A stretch of 64,000 nucleotides of DNA from an uncultured bacterium (lineage in GTDB: Bacteria > Verrucomicrobiota > Verrucomicrobiia > CAIQCK01), in assembly GCA_903870275.1 (NCBI GenBank), contig CAIQCK010000013.1:1-64000 (forward strand), written 5' to 3'. The notes under the pieces were generated by a model that was not told where the DNA came from, did no database searches, and saw nothing but the letters and a program-made list of their open reading frames with translations. The first letter of the stretch is position 1. Each line of letters starts with the position of its first letter. The translations under genes and the position numbers were made by a program. Of this stretch, positions 50,986 to 60,029 are shown piece by piece.

Positions 50986-53633
50986 ACGGTGAATTGATCA
51001 AACATCTGGCCGCTTCAAGAAAACGGCTGGCCGAACAGCTCAACCACGCTTCGTCTTTGAAAAAGGAAGCCGAAGAAGGTGGCTGCGGCGTGGTGGGTTT
51101 CTGTTGCAGCGAGCCGGTGCCGGGCAAGCATATCTACGAACCGTCCCGGCAGATGCACAATCGCGGCAACGGCAAAGGGGGCGGCATTGCCGCGGTGGGC
51201 CTGGTGCCAGAGCAGCTTGGCGTCAGCCGCGAAGTTCTCGACAGTCATTACCTGCTGCATCTGGCGTTCATTGACACCCAGGTGCGGCCCGAAATTGAGG
51301 CGCAGTTCGTCACGCCGCACTTCGACATCGCCGGAACCGGCCGGCTCGACCAGGTCGCGGACTGGAAGTCCGTGCCGGGTCTGGAGGTGTTGCCGCCGGA
51401 GGTCAGCCGCTATTTTGTGCGCGTCAAGCCGAAGGTGCTGGACGAGTTTATCGCCAAAAATCATCTGGAGGCGCTGGACCGGGGCGAGGCGGAAGACGAG
51501 TTCGTCAACCAGAACAGTTTCGCCCTGAACCAGAAATATTACGCGGCACTGGGAGAGAAACGCGCCTTCGTGCTTTCGCACGGCCGCGACCTCATGATTC
51601 TCAAGGTGGTCGGGTTCGCCGAGGCGATCGTCAAATACTACAAGATCGAGGAACTCTGCGCGCACGAGTGGATCGCCCATCAGCGTTTCCCGACCAAGGG
51701 CCGTGTCTGGCACCCCGGCGGCGCGCATCCGTTTGCGGCCATTGACATGGCGCTCGTGCATAACGGCGACTTTGCCAATTACCATTCTGTCAGCGAGTAT
51801 CTCAAGCAGCGCCACATCTATCCCCAGTTCCTCACCGACACGGAAGTCTCGGCCTTGCTCTTCGATCTGCTGAGCCGGACTTATCATTATCCGCTGGAGT
51901 ATATCATTGAGGCGTTGGCGCCGACCACGGAATTGGACTTTGACCGTCTCGATCCTGAGAAGCAGAAAATTTACCGGGCGATTCAAGCCACCCACATTCA
52001 CGGTTCGCCCGATGGCCCGTGGTTCTTCATCATCGCCCGCACGCTGGCTCGCCAGAAGCAATTCCAGTTGATGGGCATCACGGACACCGCGATGCTGCGG
52101 CCGCAAGTGTTCGCGTTCTGCGACGGCGAAGTCCAGGTGGGCTTGATTTGCTCGGAGAAACAGGCCATCGACGCCACCCTCTCCAGCCTGGCCAAAGAGG
52201 ACCCGCGCATCTGCCCGGTGGCCGATCGATATTGGAATGCCCGCGGCGGCAGTTCCAACGATGGCGGGGCTTTCATTTTCAATCTGCAAAAGGACGCGGC
52301 CGGCCGGATGCGGATCACCTGCACCGACAAGTTCGGGAAAGTGGTTCCCATGCCGAAGGGAAACGAAGCTTGTGATTTCGCGCGGGAACCCCATCCCGAA
52401 GCGGAGAAAGCCGTCCAAACCTTCATCACCGAACACTTTGTTCCTGGTCAGGCGTGGTCGGTTTTCGAAGCGGTCCGCGGACAGGTGCCGGCCTGGAGTT
52501 TCGACGAACTCCGGTTCGCCTGCCGACAAATCGCCGGGCAAGCCAAGGACCCGGCCAAGACGGCGACCGCCATCGAGGTCCTCACGCTGCTGAATGACCG
52601 AAGATATTCCACCGGCGCCAAGAAACGCAGTCATGTGCTCCAGGTCATCCACAGCGAGCTGGACCGGTTGTTCCGTCAGTTGCCCAACCTCGGCGCGCCC
52701 GAGGCCCGGCAGAGCGCCTTCCGGCTGATTGATTTCGAGACCCGCCAGCACCTGAGGGAACCGCAAAACGGCGAAACCACCCTCGTCATTGACGCGGCCC
52801 ATTTCCCGCCGGAAGGCGACGATTGCGACGCCGCCCTGCTGGTGGATGCCTACGCAAAGGGCTGGCGCCATTTCATCAGTTTCAGTTGCATCGGGCAGCG
52901 CTATCTGGGCTGCGGTCTGGGACCGGACACGGACGGCGTGACCATCGAGGTCTATGGCAGCAGCGGCGACTACCTTGCCTCCGGCATTGACGGTCTGGCG
53001 ATCACTGTGCATGGCAATGCCCAGGACCAGTTGGGGCAGATCATCAAGCGGGGCAAGCTCGTCATTCATGGCGACGTGGGCCAGACCTTCATGTATGGCG
53101 CCAAGGGCGGCTCCGTCTATGTGCTGGGCAACGCCGCCGGCAGACCTTTGATCAACTCCGTCGGACGCCCCAAGGTGGTCATCAACGGCACCTGCCTCGA
53201 TTTCCTGGCCGAGTCTTTCATGGCCGGCGATCCTCATCAGGGCGGCGGGTTCGTGATCTTGAACGGCGTCAAGTTGGACGAGGATGGAAAAATGGTCGCG
53301 CTGCCCGAGCCTTATCCCGGCAGCAACCTGTTCTCGCTGGCTTCGGGCGGAGCGATTTTTGTCCGCGACCCGCACCGCACCCTGGTCGAGGAACAGTTGA
53401 ACGGCGGCAAGTTCGCCCGGCTCACGGACGCGGACTGGGAGTTGATCCTGCCGCACCTGGAAGAAAATGAGCGGCTGTTCGGCATCACCATCGAGCAACT
53501 CTTGACGGAAAAAGGGCGGAAGCGCCGGCCCGCGCAGGTGTATCGCAAGGTGATACCCGGCAGCGTCGCCGCCATCGTCGAGGATGAAACCGACGACGTG
53601 ATGGCGGAAGCCGAAGCGGTGGCCGCCAAATAG
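50982..53633 (+). CDS. Class-II glutamine amidotransferase fused to GXGXG (GltB1-GltB3) domain
   Basis: 883 residues combining the first and third domains of glutamate synthase without the FMN domain, which is supplied by the preceding genes. The Ntn glutaminase nucleophile would be Cys35 in EEGGCGVVGFCC, which needs removal of a 34-residue leader. Substrate-side motifs HQRFPTKG and VHNGDFANY match class-II enzymes. From ~680 on, GRGKL-type glycine-repeat strands (RGKLVIHGDVGQTFMYGAKG, GGSVYVLGNAAGRPL) form the right-handed beta-helix of the GXGXG domain. The long central part (LLFDLLSRTYHYPLEYIIEAL) has no clear family. This protein should deliver ammonia to the FMN protein. Starts inside the stop of the FMN gene. 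Confidence 0.85.
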   Translation: MNGELIKHLAASRKRLAEQLNHASSLKKEAEEGGCGVVGFCCSEPVPGKHIYEPSRQMHNRGNGKGGGIAAVGLVPEQLGVSREVLDSHYLLHLAFIDTQVRPEIEAQFVTPHFDIAGTGRLDQVADWKSVPGLEVLPPEVSRYFVRVKPKVLDEFIAKNHLEALDRGEAEDEFVNQNSFALNQKYYAALGEKRAFVLSHGRDLMILKVVGFAEAIVKYYKIEELCAHEWIAHQRFPTKGRVWHPGGAHPFAAIDMALVHNGDFANYHSVSEYLKQRHIYPQFLTDTEVSALLFDLLSRTYHYPLEYIIEALAPTTELDFDRLDPEKQKIYRAIQATHIHGSPDGPWFFIIARTLARQKQFQLMGITDTAMLRPQVFAFCDGEVQVGLICSEKQAIDATLSSLAKEDPRICPVADRYWNARGGSSNDGGAFIFNLQKDAAGRMRITCTDKFGKVVPMPKGNEACDFAREPHPEAEKAVQTFITEHFVPGQAWSVFEAVRGQVPAWSFDELRFACRQIAGQAKDPAKTATAIEVLTLLNDRRYSTGAKKRSHVLQVIHSELDRLFRQLPNLGAPEARQSAFRLIDFETRQHLREPQNGETTLVIDAAHFPPEGDDCDAALLVDAYAKGWRHFISFSCIGQRYLGCGLGPDTDGVTIEVYGSSGDYLASGIDGLAITVHGNAQDQLGQIIKRGKLVIHGDVGQTFMYGAKGGSVYVLGNAAGRPLINSVGRPKVVINGTCLDFLAESFMAGDPHQGGGFVILNGVKLDEDGKMVALPEPYPGSNLFSLASGGAIFVRDPHRTLVEEQLNGGKFARLTDADWELILPHLEENERLFGITIEQLLTEKGRKRRPAQVYRKVIPGSVAAIVEDETDDVMAEAEAVAAK

Positions 53634-53648
53634 CAAAAGGAAACCACG

Positions 53649-54215
53649 GTGATCACCATCAAGAAAAAGAAAACTGCTCCGGGCCTCAAGCACGCGGTCG
53701 AGCAGCTTTGCCACGTGGACCTGAGCGTCTGTTTCCAGTGCAAGAAGTGCTCCAGCGGCTGTGCGGTGGCCAAACTCACCAAGATCCGCCCGTCGGAGGT
53801 GATGCGGCGGCTGCATTTGGACGCCGGCCGGGAACTGTTGGAAAGCGATCTCATCTGGACCTGCGCCTCGTGTGGAACCTGTTCGGCGCGCTGCCCGATG
53901 GGGATTGATGTGGCGGCCGTCATGGACGCCTTGCGCCAACTGGCGATGGCCCGGGGAGCGTCCACGCCGGCTGGCAATGTGCCGTTGTTCAATCGGGCCT
54001 TCCTCAAGACGGTGGCCACGTTCGGCCGCACGTATGAACTCGGCATGGTCGCCGCTTACAAACTCGGCACCGGCAAGTTGATGGCCGACACGGAGAAGTT
54101 TCCCACGATGCTCAAGAAGGGGAAGCTCGCGCTGCTGCCTCCCCGCGGGGCCGACCGGAAAACCGTGGGCCGCATTTTCAAGCACGCTCAACAACACCAA
54201 GGACCCCAGGCATGA
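53649..54215 (+). CDS. hdrC: Heterodisulfide reductase subunit C-like protein
   Basis: 188 residues, GTG start 8 bases after AAGGAA. Two ferredoxin-type clusters: Cys28, 31, 34, 38 (CFQCKKCSSGC) and Cys72, 75, 78, 82 (CASCGTCSARC). This spacing and the following helical tail match HdrC, which carries electrons between HdrA and the HdrB catalytic site. KIRPSEVMRRLHLDAGRELL between the clusters is typical. Acts in the cytoplasm as part of the HdrABC core. The ATGA overlap with hdrB indicates tight coupling. Confidence 0.93.
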   Translation: MITIKKKKTAPGLKHAVEQLCHVDLSVCFQCKKCSSGCAVAKLTKIRPSEVMRRLHLDAGRELLESDLIWTCASCGTCSARCPMGIDVAAVMDALRQLAMARGASTPAGNVPLFNRAFLKTVATFGRTYELGMVAAYKLGTGKLMADTEKFPTMLKKGKLALLPPRGADRKTVGRIFKHAQQHQGPQA

Positions 54216-55090
54216 GGTATGCGTATTTTCCAGGTTGCTCGGCGGAGTCCACCGCCCGGGACATGCACCAGTCCACGCTGGCGGTGGCGCGTGCGTTGAA
54301 CCTTGAGCTGGTGGAACCCAAAGGCTGGACGTGCTGCGGCGCGACTGCCGGCCACCAGACGGACCCCTTTCTGGCTGTCTCCCTGCCCGCCGCCAATCTG
54401 GCCAAAGTCCAGGACATGAAGCTGGACATGGTGGTCAACTGCGCCGCCTGCTTCAACCGGATGAAAGTCGCCAACCACGAAATCGCGGCGGATGCGGCCG
54501 TCCGCAAGCAGGTCGGCGCGGCGTTGGATCGTGATTATGATGGCTCGGTCAAAGTCCGGCATCTGCTCGAAGTGCTCCTCGACGATGTGGGCACGAAAGC
54601 TCTCGCGCGGGCCGCCAAGAGTTCCCTGGCCGGCCTCAAGGTGGCTTGTTATTACGGATGCCTGCTGGTGCGTCCGCCCAACATTTTGAAATTTGACGAC
54701 CCGGAAAATCCGACCTGCCTGGACCGGCTGGTGACCGCGCTGGGCGGCCAGAGCCTGGAATGGCCCGGCAAGGTCGAATGCTGTGGCGGCGGTTTGTCGC
54801 TCTCGCGGACCGATGTGGTGGTCAACCTCTCGGAATCAATACTCGACATGGCCGTTCAGGCCGGGGCGGACTGCATCGCGGTCAGTTGCCCCATGTGCCA
54901 GGTCAATTTGGATTTGCGGCAGCAGGACATCAACAAACAGACCGGCAAGAACTATCAAATCCCGATCATTTACATCACGCAACTGATCGGGCTTTGTCTG
55001 GGTGTTGGCCCGGACGAACTCGGCTTCGAGAAACTGATGGTGCCGGCTTCCCGCGTTCTGGAAAAGGTGACAGCAAACCCTCATGAGTAA
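54212..55090 (+). CDS. hdrB: Heterodisulfide reductase subunit B-like protein
   Basis: 292 residues with two CCG domains. The first is Cys9, then Cys41-Cys42 (GWTCCGA), then Cys77 and Cys80 (NCAACFNR), i.e. C-x31-CC-x34-C-x2-C, close to canonical. The second is CYYGCLL, then VECCGGG, then SCPMCQVN. Such domains hold the non-cubane [4Fe-4S] clusters that split disulfides in methanogens. In acetogen MetVF-Hdr complexes the homologous subunit's true substrate is unresolved. Both domains are intact here, so HdrB is likely competent for disulfide- or quinone-like two-electron chemistry, although no CoM/CoB thiols are expected in a bacterium. The last 8 bases overlap hdrA. Confidence 0.94.
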   Translation: MRYAYFPGCSAESTARDMHQSTLAVARALNLELVEPKGWTCCGATAGHQTDPFLAVSLPAANLAKVQDMKLDMVVNCAACFNRMKVANHEIAADAAVRKQVGAALDRDYDGSVKVRHLLEVLLDDVGTKALARAAKSSLAGLKVACYYGCLLVRPPNILKFDDPENPTCLDRLVTALGGQSLEWPGKVECCGGGLSLSRTDVVVNLSESILDMAVQAGADCIAVSCPMCQVNLDLRQQDINKQTGKNYQIPIIYITQLIGLCLGVGPDELGFEKLMVPASRVLEKVTANPHE

Positions 55091-58000
55091 GTCCGACGAC
55101 AAAAAGATTGGCGCAGTGCTTGTGCAGGGCGGCGGCATCGCCGGCGTGCAAGCCTCTTTGGACCTCGCCAACAGCGGGTTCAAGGTCTATCTCGTCGAGC
55201 GCGATGGGGCCATCGGCGGCATGATGGCTCATTTGGACAAGACTTTTCCGACCGGTGATTGCGCCACCTGCATCGTCTCCCCCAAACTTGTCGAATGCGC
55301 CCGCAACCTGAATGTCAAAATCCTGACGCTGTCGGAGCTGACGGACCTGCAGGGCACGCCGGGTCATTTCGAAGCGAAGGTGAAGAGGTTCCCGCGGTAT
55401 GTGGACGAGGACAAATGCACCGGTTGCAGCCAATGCACGCAAGTTTGCCCCGTGGACGTGCCGGATGAATTCAACCGTTGTCTCGGCACCCGCAAGGGCA
55501 TTGCCAAACTTTACGCGCAAGCGACGCCGAACATCTTCGGCATTCTCAAGCAGGGTCACGCGCCTTGCAAGGTGAAGTGCCCGGCCCGGGTCAACGTTCA
55601 GGGCTACGTCCAGCTCATCAAGAAGAAGGAATATCTCAAGGCGGTGAATCTGATCCGCCAGCGCAACCCGCTTTCCGCCATTTGCGGCCGGATCTGCACG
55701 CATCCTTGCGAATCGGTCTGCACGCGCGGCACTGCCGACGAGGCCGTCGCCATCCGGTTGTTGAAACGGTTTGCCTCCGATCAAGAGAGCGCGATGCTCG
55801 CCGCGGGCCAACTGACCCTGCCCGAGGAAAAGAAGCCCGCGCAGGACGCCAAAAAAGTGGCGGTCATCGGAGCCGGTCCCGCGGGCCTGACCGCGGCGGC
55901 GGACTTGGCGGACGCGGGTTTTGCGGTCACCGTGTATGAGTCGCAGGGCGCGGCGGGCGGCATGCTTCGCTGGGGCATTCCCGAATACCGGCTGCCGAAG
56001 AAAGTGTTGGACCACGAGGTCGAACTGATTCGCCGCAAGGGCGTCCAGTTCGTTTATAATTGCCGCGTCGGGCAGGACATTACTTTTCAGGCGCTGCGCG
56101 AGAAGAACGACGCGGTCATGATCTCCGCCGGCGCGCACAAGAGCCGCAAGCTCCGCATCGACGGCGAAGACAAGAAGGGTGTGTTGCACGGCGTCGAGTT
56201 TCTCCGCGAGGCGGCTTCCGCGCAAAAGCCGGCGGTCAAGGGCCGCGTCCTGGTCATTGGCGGCGGCAACGTCGCGGTGGATGTGGCCCGGACGGCCTTG
56301 CGCCTCGGCGCCCGGAGCGTCGAGATGGTTTCCCTCGAAGCGCGGCACGAGATGCCGGCCTACAAGGAGGAAATCGAAGCCACGCTGGCGGAGAACATCA
56401 AGATCCGCAATAGCTGGGGACCCAAACGCATCGTGGGCAACGGTTCCGTGACCGGCCTCGAACTCAAACGCTGCACCCGTGTTTTCGACGAGCAGAAACG
56501 GTTCAGTCCCGCGTTTGACGAGAACGATTTGACCACACTGGAAGCCGACCAGATCATCGTGGCCATCGGCCAGATGACGGACGAGCAGTTGGTCAGCCAC
56601 ATCCCGGTCGAGAACGCGCGCGGTTGTTTCAAGGCCGACCCGGTCACCGGGCAAACGTCCCTCGCCGGCGTGTTCGCGGGCGGCGACAATGCATCCGGCG
56701 CGGCCTCGGTCATAGACGCCGTCGCGGCGGGCAAACGCATCGCCGAATCCATCGAGCGTTATCTCAAGGGCAAGGATTTGCTGACCGACCGGTTTGAGAG
56801 CACCGTCCAGCCGATTCCGGAGGAAATGCTGCCCGCGACGGCGAAACTTGAAAAGAAGAGCCGGCCCCGGCCGCAGGAATTGGCGCCGACCGACCGGCAG
56901 GGCAACTTCGACGAGGTCGAGAAAGGCCTGACCGAGGAACAAGCGTTGGCGGAGGCCGAGCGTTGCCTGAATTGCGCGCTTTGCTCGGAGTGCAATCGCT
57001 GCGCCGAGGCGTGCGAGCAGCACGCCATCAACCACGCGATGCGGGAGCAGACGGTCACCCTCGACGTGGGCGCGGTCATCCTGACGCCGGGGTTCAAGGA
57101 ATTTGCCGCCGGCCGAAAAGGCGAGTTTGGCTACGGCCGCTATCCGAATGTCGTCACCAGTGTGCAATTCGAGCGCATGCTCTCCGCCGCCGGCCCGTTC
57201 GAGGGTCATGTCATCCGTTTGTCGGATGGCCGGGAGGCCAAACGCATTGCGTGGATTCAATGCGTCGGCTCACGCGATGCGGCGAGCGGTCACGACTATT
57301 GCTCCTCGATCTGCTGCATGATGGCGACGAAACAGGCGCTGGTGGCCGGCGATCACGTCACCGGGTTGGATGCGACGATTTTCTACATGGATATCCGCGC
57401 CCACGGAAAAGATTTCGACCAATACTACGAACGGGCCAGGGCGCAGAAACACATTCACTACGTGAAGAGCATTCCTTCACGGATCGTCCAGATCCCCGGC
57501 AGTCGGGATCTGCGCGTCCAGTTTCTCGATGGCCAGGGCCAGCTTCAGCAGCGCGATTTTGACCTGGTCGTCTTGTCTGTCGGCATGGAACCGCCGGACT
57601 CCCTGACCCGGTCCGCCGCCCGTCTCGAGATCAAGCTGAACGATTACGGTTTTTGCCGGACCGACCGGCTCGCGCCGCTGGTCACCTCCCGGCCGGGCGT
57701 GTTTGTGGGCGGGGCGTTCCAGGAACCCAAGGACATTCCCGAGACCGTGACCCAGGCCAGCGCCGCGGCATCCATGGCGATGGAGTTGCTGGCGTCCGCG
57801 CGCAACACGCTCGTCACCAAGAAGAGTTACCCGACCGAGCACGATGTCACGGATGAAGAACCGCGCGTCGGCGTCTTTGTCTGCCATTGCGGCATGAACA
57901 TCGGCTCGGTGGTGAATGTGGAGCAGGTTGTGCAACGCATCGCGAAGCAACCGGGCGTGGTGCTGGCGACCCACACGATGTTCACCTGTTCCGACACGAG

Positions 58001-59579
58001 CCTGTCGAACATCAAGGACATGATTCGCGAACATCGCCTCAACCGCATCGTGGTCGCCTCCTGCACGCCGCGAACGCACGAGCCGTTGTTCCGCGAAACA
58101 TTGCGCGAGGCGGGCTTGAATCCGTATTTGTTCGAGATGGCCAACATCCGCGACCAGTGCTCGTGGGTGCATTCGACGGTGCCGCAAACGGCCACTGACA
58201 AAGCGGTGGAACTGGTCAAGATGTCCATTGCCCGGGCGCGCGAACTGTCGCCGCTGGAAGGCGGGACGCTGAAAGTGGACCAGACCGGCCTGGTCATCGG
58301 CGGCGGATTGAGCGGCATGACCGCCGCCCTCGCGCTGGCGAACCAAGGATTCCCGGTGCATCTCGTCGAGCAAACAAACCGGCTGGGCGGAACCCTGCAT
58401 GACATTCATGGGACCTTCGAGCACCCGGACCTGGCCCCGTTTACCGGCGCGCTCATCCAGCAGGTGGAAACGCATCCCAACATCAAGCGGTATCTGGAAA
58501 CGGAGGTTGTCGGCGTCAAAGGCCACGTCGGCAAATTCAATCTGACGCTGGGCAAGGACGGCCGGCAGACCGAGATTTCCGGCGGGACCATCATCGTGGC
58601 CACGGGCGCTCGTGAGGCCAGGACCACCGACTTCATGTATGGCCGCACCCCGGGCGTGTTGACGCAGGTCGAGTTGGCGAAACGGCTGCATGACCGGGCA
58701 TACCCGGCCAAGGGACAGACGGTGGTCATGATCCAATGTGTCGGATCGCGAAATGACCAACATGCTTATTGCAGCCGCATCTGCTGCTCAATGGCCATCA
58801 AGAACGCCCTGGCAATCAAGAAACAGGACCCCGACGCCAGCGTTTATGTGCTCTACCGGGATGTCCGCACCTACGGTTTCCGGGAGCTGTATTACAAACA
58901 AGCGCGCGAAGCCGGCGTGGTCTTTATCCGCTACACGCCGGAAACCGCACCGCAGGTGAGCGACTCCGCCGGTTTGATGGTCGCGCTCCAAAGCCCCGAC
59001 TTTCCCGAACCGATCCAGATCGAGGCCGATCACGTGGTGCTCAGCACCGGCATGGAAGTGGACTTGAAAAACAACAAGCGTGTCTCCGACATGCTCAAAG
59101 TGCCGCTCAACGCCGACGGGTTCTATGTCGAAGCCCACATGAAACTGCGGCCGGTGGATTTCACCACCGAAGGCATTTTCCTTTGCGGGCTGGCCCATTC
59201 GCCGAAGTTCATAGACGAAAACATCTCCCAGGCGCGGGCCGCCGCCGCGCGCGCCGCCACCGTGCTTTCCAAGACGCAACTCGACGTCAGCGCCCAGGTG
59301 TCCTACGTCAACCAACAAAAATGCATTTCCTGCATGACCTGCGTCACGGTGTGCCCGTATTCCGCGCCGTTCTGCAACAAGGACGGCAAAGGCCAGATCG
59401 AAGCCGCCAAGTGCATGGGATGCGGCATTTGCGCTTCGGAGTGCCCGGCCCGTGCCATCCAACTCCATCATTTTGAGACCGACCAGTTTCTGGTCATGAT
59501 CCGCCAACTGTTCGCGGGCGGGAATGGGACATCAACAACCTGCGACAACACGGAAACGAAGGTCGTGCAAACAGCCTGA
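55083..59579 (+). CDS. hdrA: Double HdrA flavoprotein with inserted GltD-type NAD(P)H oxidoreductase module
   Basis: 1498 residues. Order of domains: HdrA FAD start (GGGIAG, 16-21); ferredoxin set Cys112/115/118/122; a glutamate-synthase small-subunit (GltD) block with Cys162/166 and Cys201/205/209/213; GltD FAD motif GAGPAG (263-268) and NAD(P)H motif GGGNVAVD (393-400). A six-Cys stretch (628-644) follows, then the rest of HdrA, with IQCVGSRD and CSSICC. A second HdrA begins near 930 (VCHCGMNIG), with FAD motif GGGLSG (1073-1078) and a repeat of IQCVGSR/CSRICCS. The end has two [4Fe-4S] sets (Cys1414-1424 and 1444-1454). A normal HdrA is ~650 aa. This one offers three flavins and many clusters in one chain, able to branch electrons between NAD(P)H, ferredoxin and HdrBC. 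Confidence 0.92.
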   Translation: MSKSDDKKIGAVLVQGGGIAGVQASLDLANSGFKVYLVERDGAIGGMMAHLDKTFPTGDCATCIVSPKLVECARNLNVKILTLSELTDLQGTPGHFEAKVKRFPRYVDEDKCTGCSQCTQVCPVDVPDEFNRCLGTRKGIAKLYAQATPNIFGILKQGHAPCKVKCPARVNVQGYVQLIKKKEYLKAVNLIRQRNPLSAICGRICTHPCESVCTRGTADEAVAIRLLKRFASDQESAMLAAGQLTLPEEKKPAQDAKKVAVIGAGPAGLTAAADLADAGFAVTVYESQGAAGGMLRWGIPEYRLPKKVLDHEVELIRRKGVQFVYNCRVGQDITFQALREKNDAVMISAGAHKSRKLRIDGEDKKGVLHGVEFLREAASAQKPAVKGRVLVIGGGNVAVDVARTALRLGARSVEMVSLEARHEMPAYKEEIEATLAENIKIRNSWGPKRIVGNGSVTGLELKRCTRVFDEQKRFSPAFDENDLTTLEADQIIVAIGQMTDEQLVSHIPVENARGCFKADPVTGQTSLAGVFAGGDNASGAASVIDAVAAGKRIAESIERYLKGKDLLTDRFESTVQPIPEEMLPATAKLEKKSRPRPQELAPTDRQGNFDEVEKGLTEEQALAEAERCLNCALCSECNRCAEACEQHAINHAMREQTVTLDVGAVILTPGFKEFAAGRKGEFGYGRYPNVVTSVQFERMLSAAGPFEGHVIRLSDGREAKRIAWIQCVGSRDAASGHDYCSSICCMMATKQALVAGDHVTGLDATIFYMDIRAHGKDFDQYYERARAQKHIHYVKSIPSRIVQIPGSRDLRVQFLDGQGQLQQRDFDLVVLSVGMEPPDSLTRSAARLEIKLNDYGFCRTDRLAPLVTSRPGVFVGGAFQEPKDIPETVTQASAAASMAMELLASARNTLVTKKSYPTEHDVTDEEPRVGVFVCHCGMNIGSVVNVEQVVQRIAKQPGVVLATHTMFTCSDTSLSNIKDMIREHRLNRIVVASCTPRTHEPLFRETLREAGLNPYLFEMANIRDQCSWVHSTVPQTATDKAVELVKMSIARARELSPLEGGTLKVDQTGLVIGGGLSGMTAALALANQGFPVHLVEQTNRLGGTLHDIHGTFEHPDLAPFTGALIQQVETHPNIKRYLETEVVGVKGHVGKFNLTLGKDGRQTEISGGTIIVATGAREARTTDFMYGRTPGVLTQVELAKRLHDRAYPAKGQTVVMIQCVGSRNDQHAYCSRICCSMAIKNALAIKKQDPDASVYVLYRDVRTYGFRELYYKQAREAGVVFIRYTPETAPQVSDSAGLMVALQSPDFPEPIQIEADHVVLSTGMEVDLKNNKRVSDMLKVPLNADGFYVEAHMKLRPVDFTTEGIFLCGLAHSPKFIDENISQARAAAARAATVLSKTQLDVSAQVSYVNQQKCISCMTCVTVCPYSAPFCNKDGKGQIEAAKCMGCGICASECPARAIQLHHFETDQFLVMIRQLFAGGNGTSTTCDNTETKVVQTA

Positions 59580-59582
59580 GCC

Positions 59583-60029
59583 ATGGAAACCGAAACCTTC
59601 CAACCCAAGATTGTGGCCTTTTGCTGTCACTACTGCGCCTATTCCTCCGCTGACTTGGCCGGCTCGATGCGCATTCAGTATCCACCCAATGTGCGGATCA
59701 TCCGCACGCCCTGCACGGGCCGGCTGGAGACCGAGTATTTCATGAAGGCGCTGGAAACCGGCGCGGACGGCGTGCTGGTGGCGGGCTGTCTCGAAGGCGG
59801 CTGCCATTTTGTCGAAGGCAATCTGTGCGCCAGACGCCGGGTCAATTACACCCGTGACCTGTTGGTGGAAATCGGCATCGAAAAAGATCGCATCCGCATG
59901 GTCAACATTTCCGCCGCCATGGCCCGGCCCCTGGCGGATACCATTGCGGACATGGTCGAAACCGTCCGCAAACTGGGACCGAATCCAATCAAACGCAACG
60001 GCTCATCCAAATCGGAGAACCCCTCATGA
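59583..60029 (+). CDS. mvhD: MvhD-type [2Fe-2S] electron-transfer protein
   Basis: 148 residues, the size of stand-alone MvhD/FlpD. Ligand cysteines are intact: C15-x2-C18 (FCCHYCAY), Cys44 (RTPCTGR), and Cys69 and Cys74 (GCLEGGC). It normally docks on HdrA and couples it to hydrogenase or formate dehydrogenase. No such enzyme is in the window, so here it probably bridges HdrA to MetFV, as in acetogen MetVF-HdrABC-MvhD complexes. Starts 3 bases after hdrA and overlaps metV by 4 bases. The GRLETEYFMKALETGADGVLVAGC block is also seen in the divergent first copy (46.36 kb). Confidence 0.92.
   Translation: METETFQPKIVAFCCHYCAYSSADLAGSMRIQYPPNVRIIRTPCTGRLETEYFMKALETGADGVLVAGCLEGGCHFVEGNLCARRRVNYTRDLLVEIGIEKDRIRMVNISAAMARPLADTIADMVETVRKLGPNPIKRNGSSKSENPS

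Noticed and set aside
48042..53633. Calling the three glutamate-synthase-like genes a normal gltB
   Set aside because: Domain order and gene splitting differ from gltB, the first FMN copy lacks the FMN motif, no separate gltD exists, and all junctions tie them to hdr and met genes.
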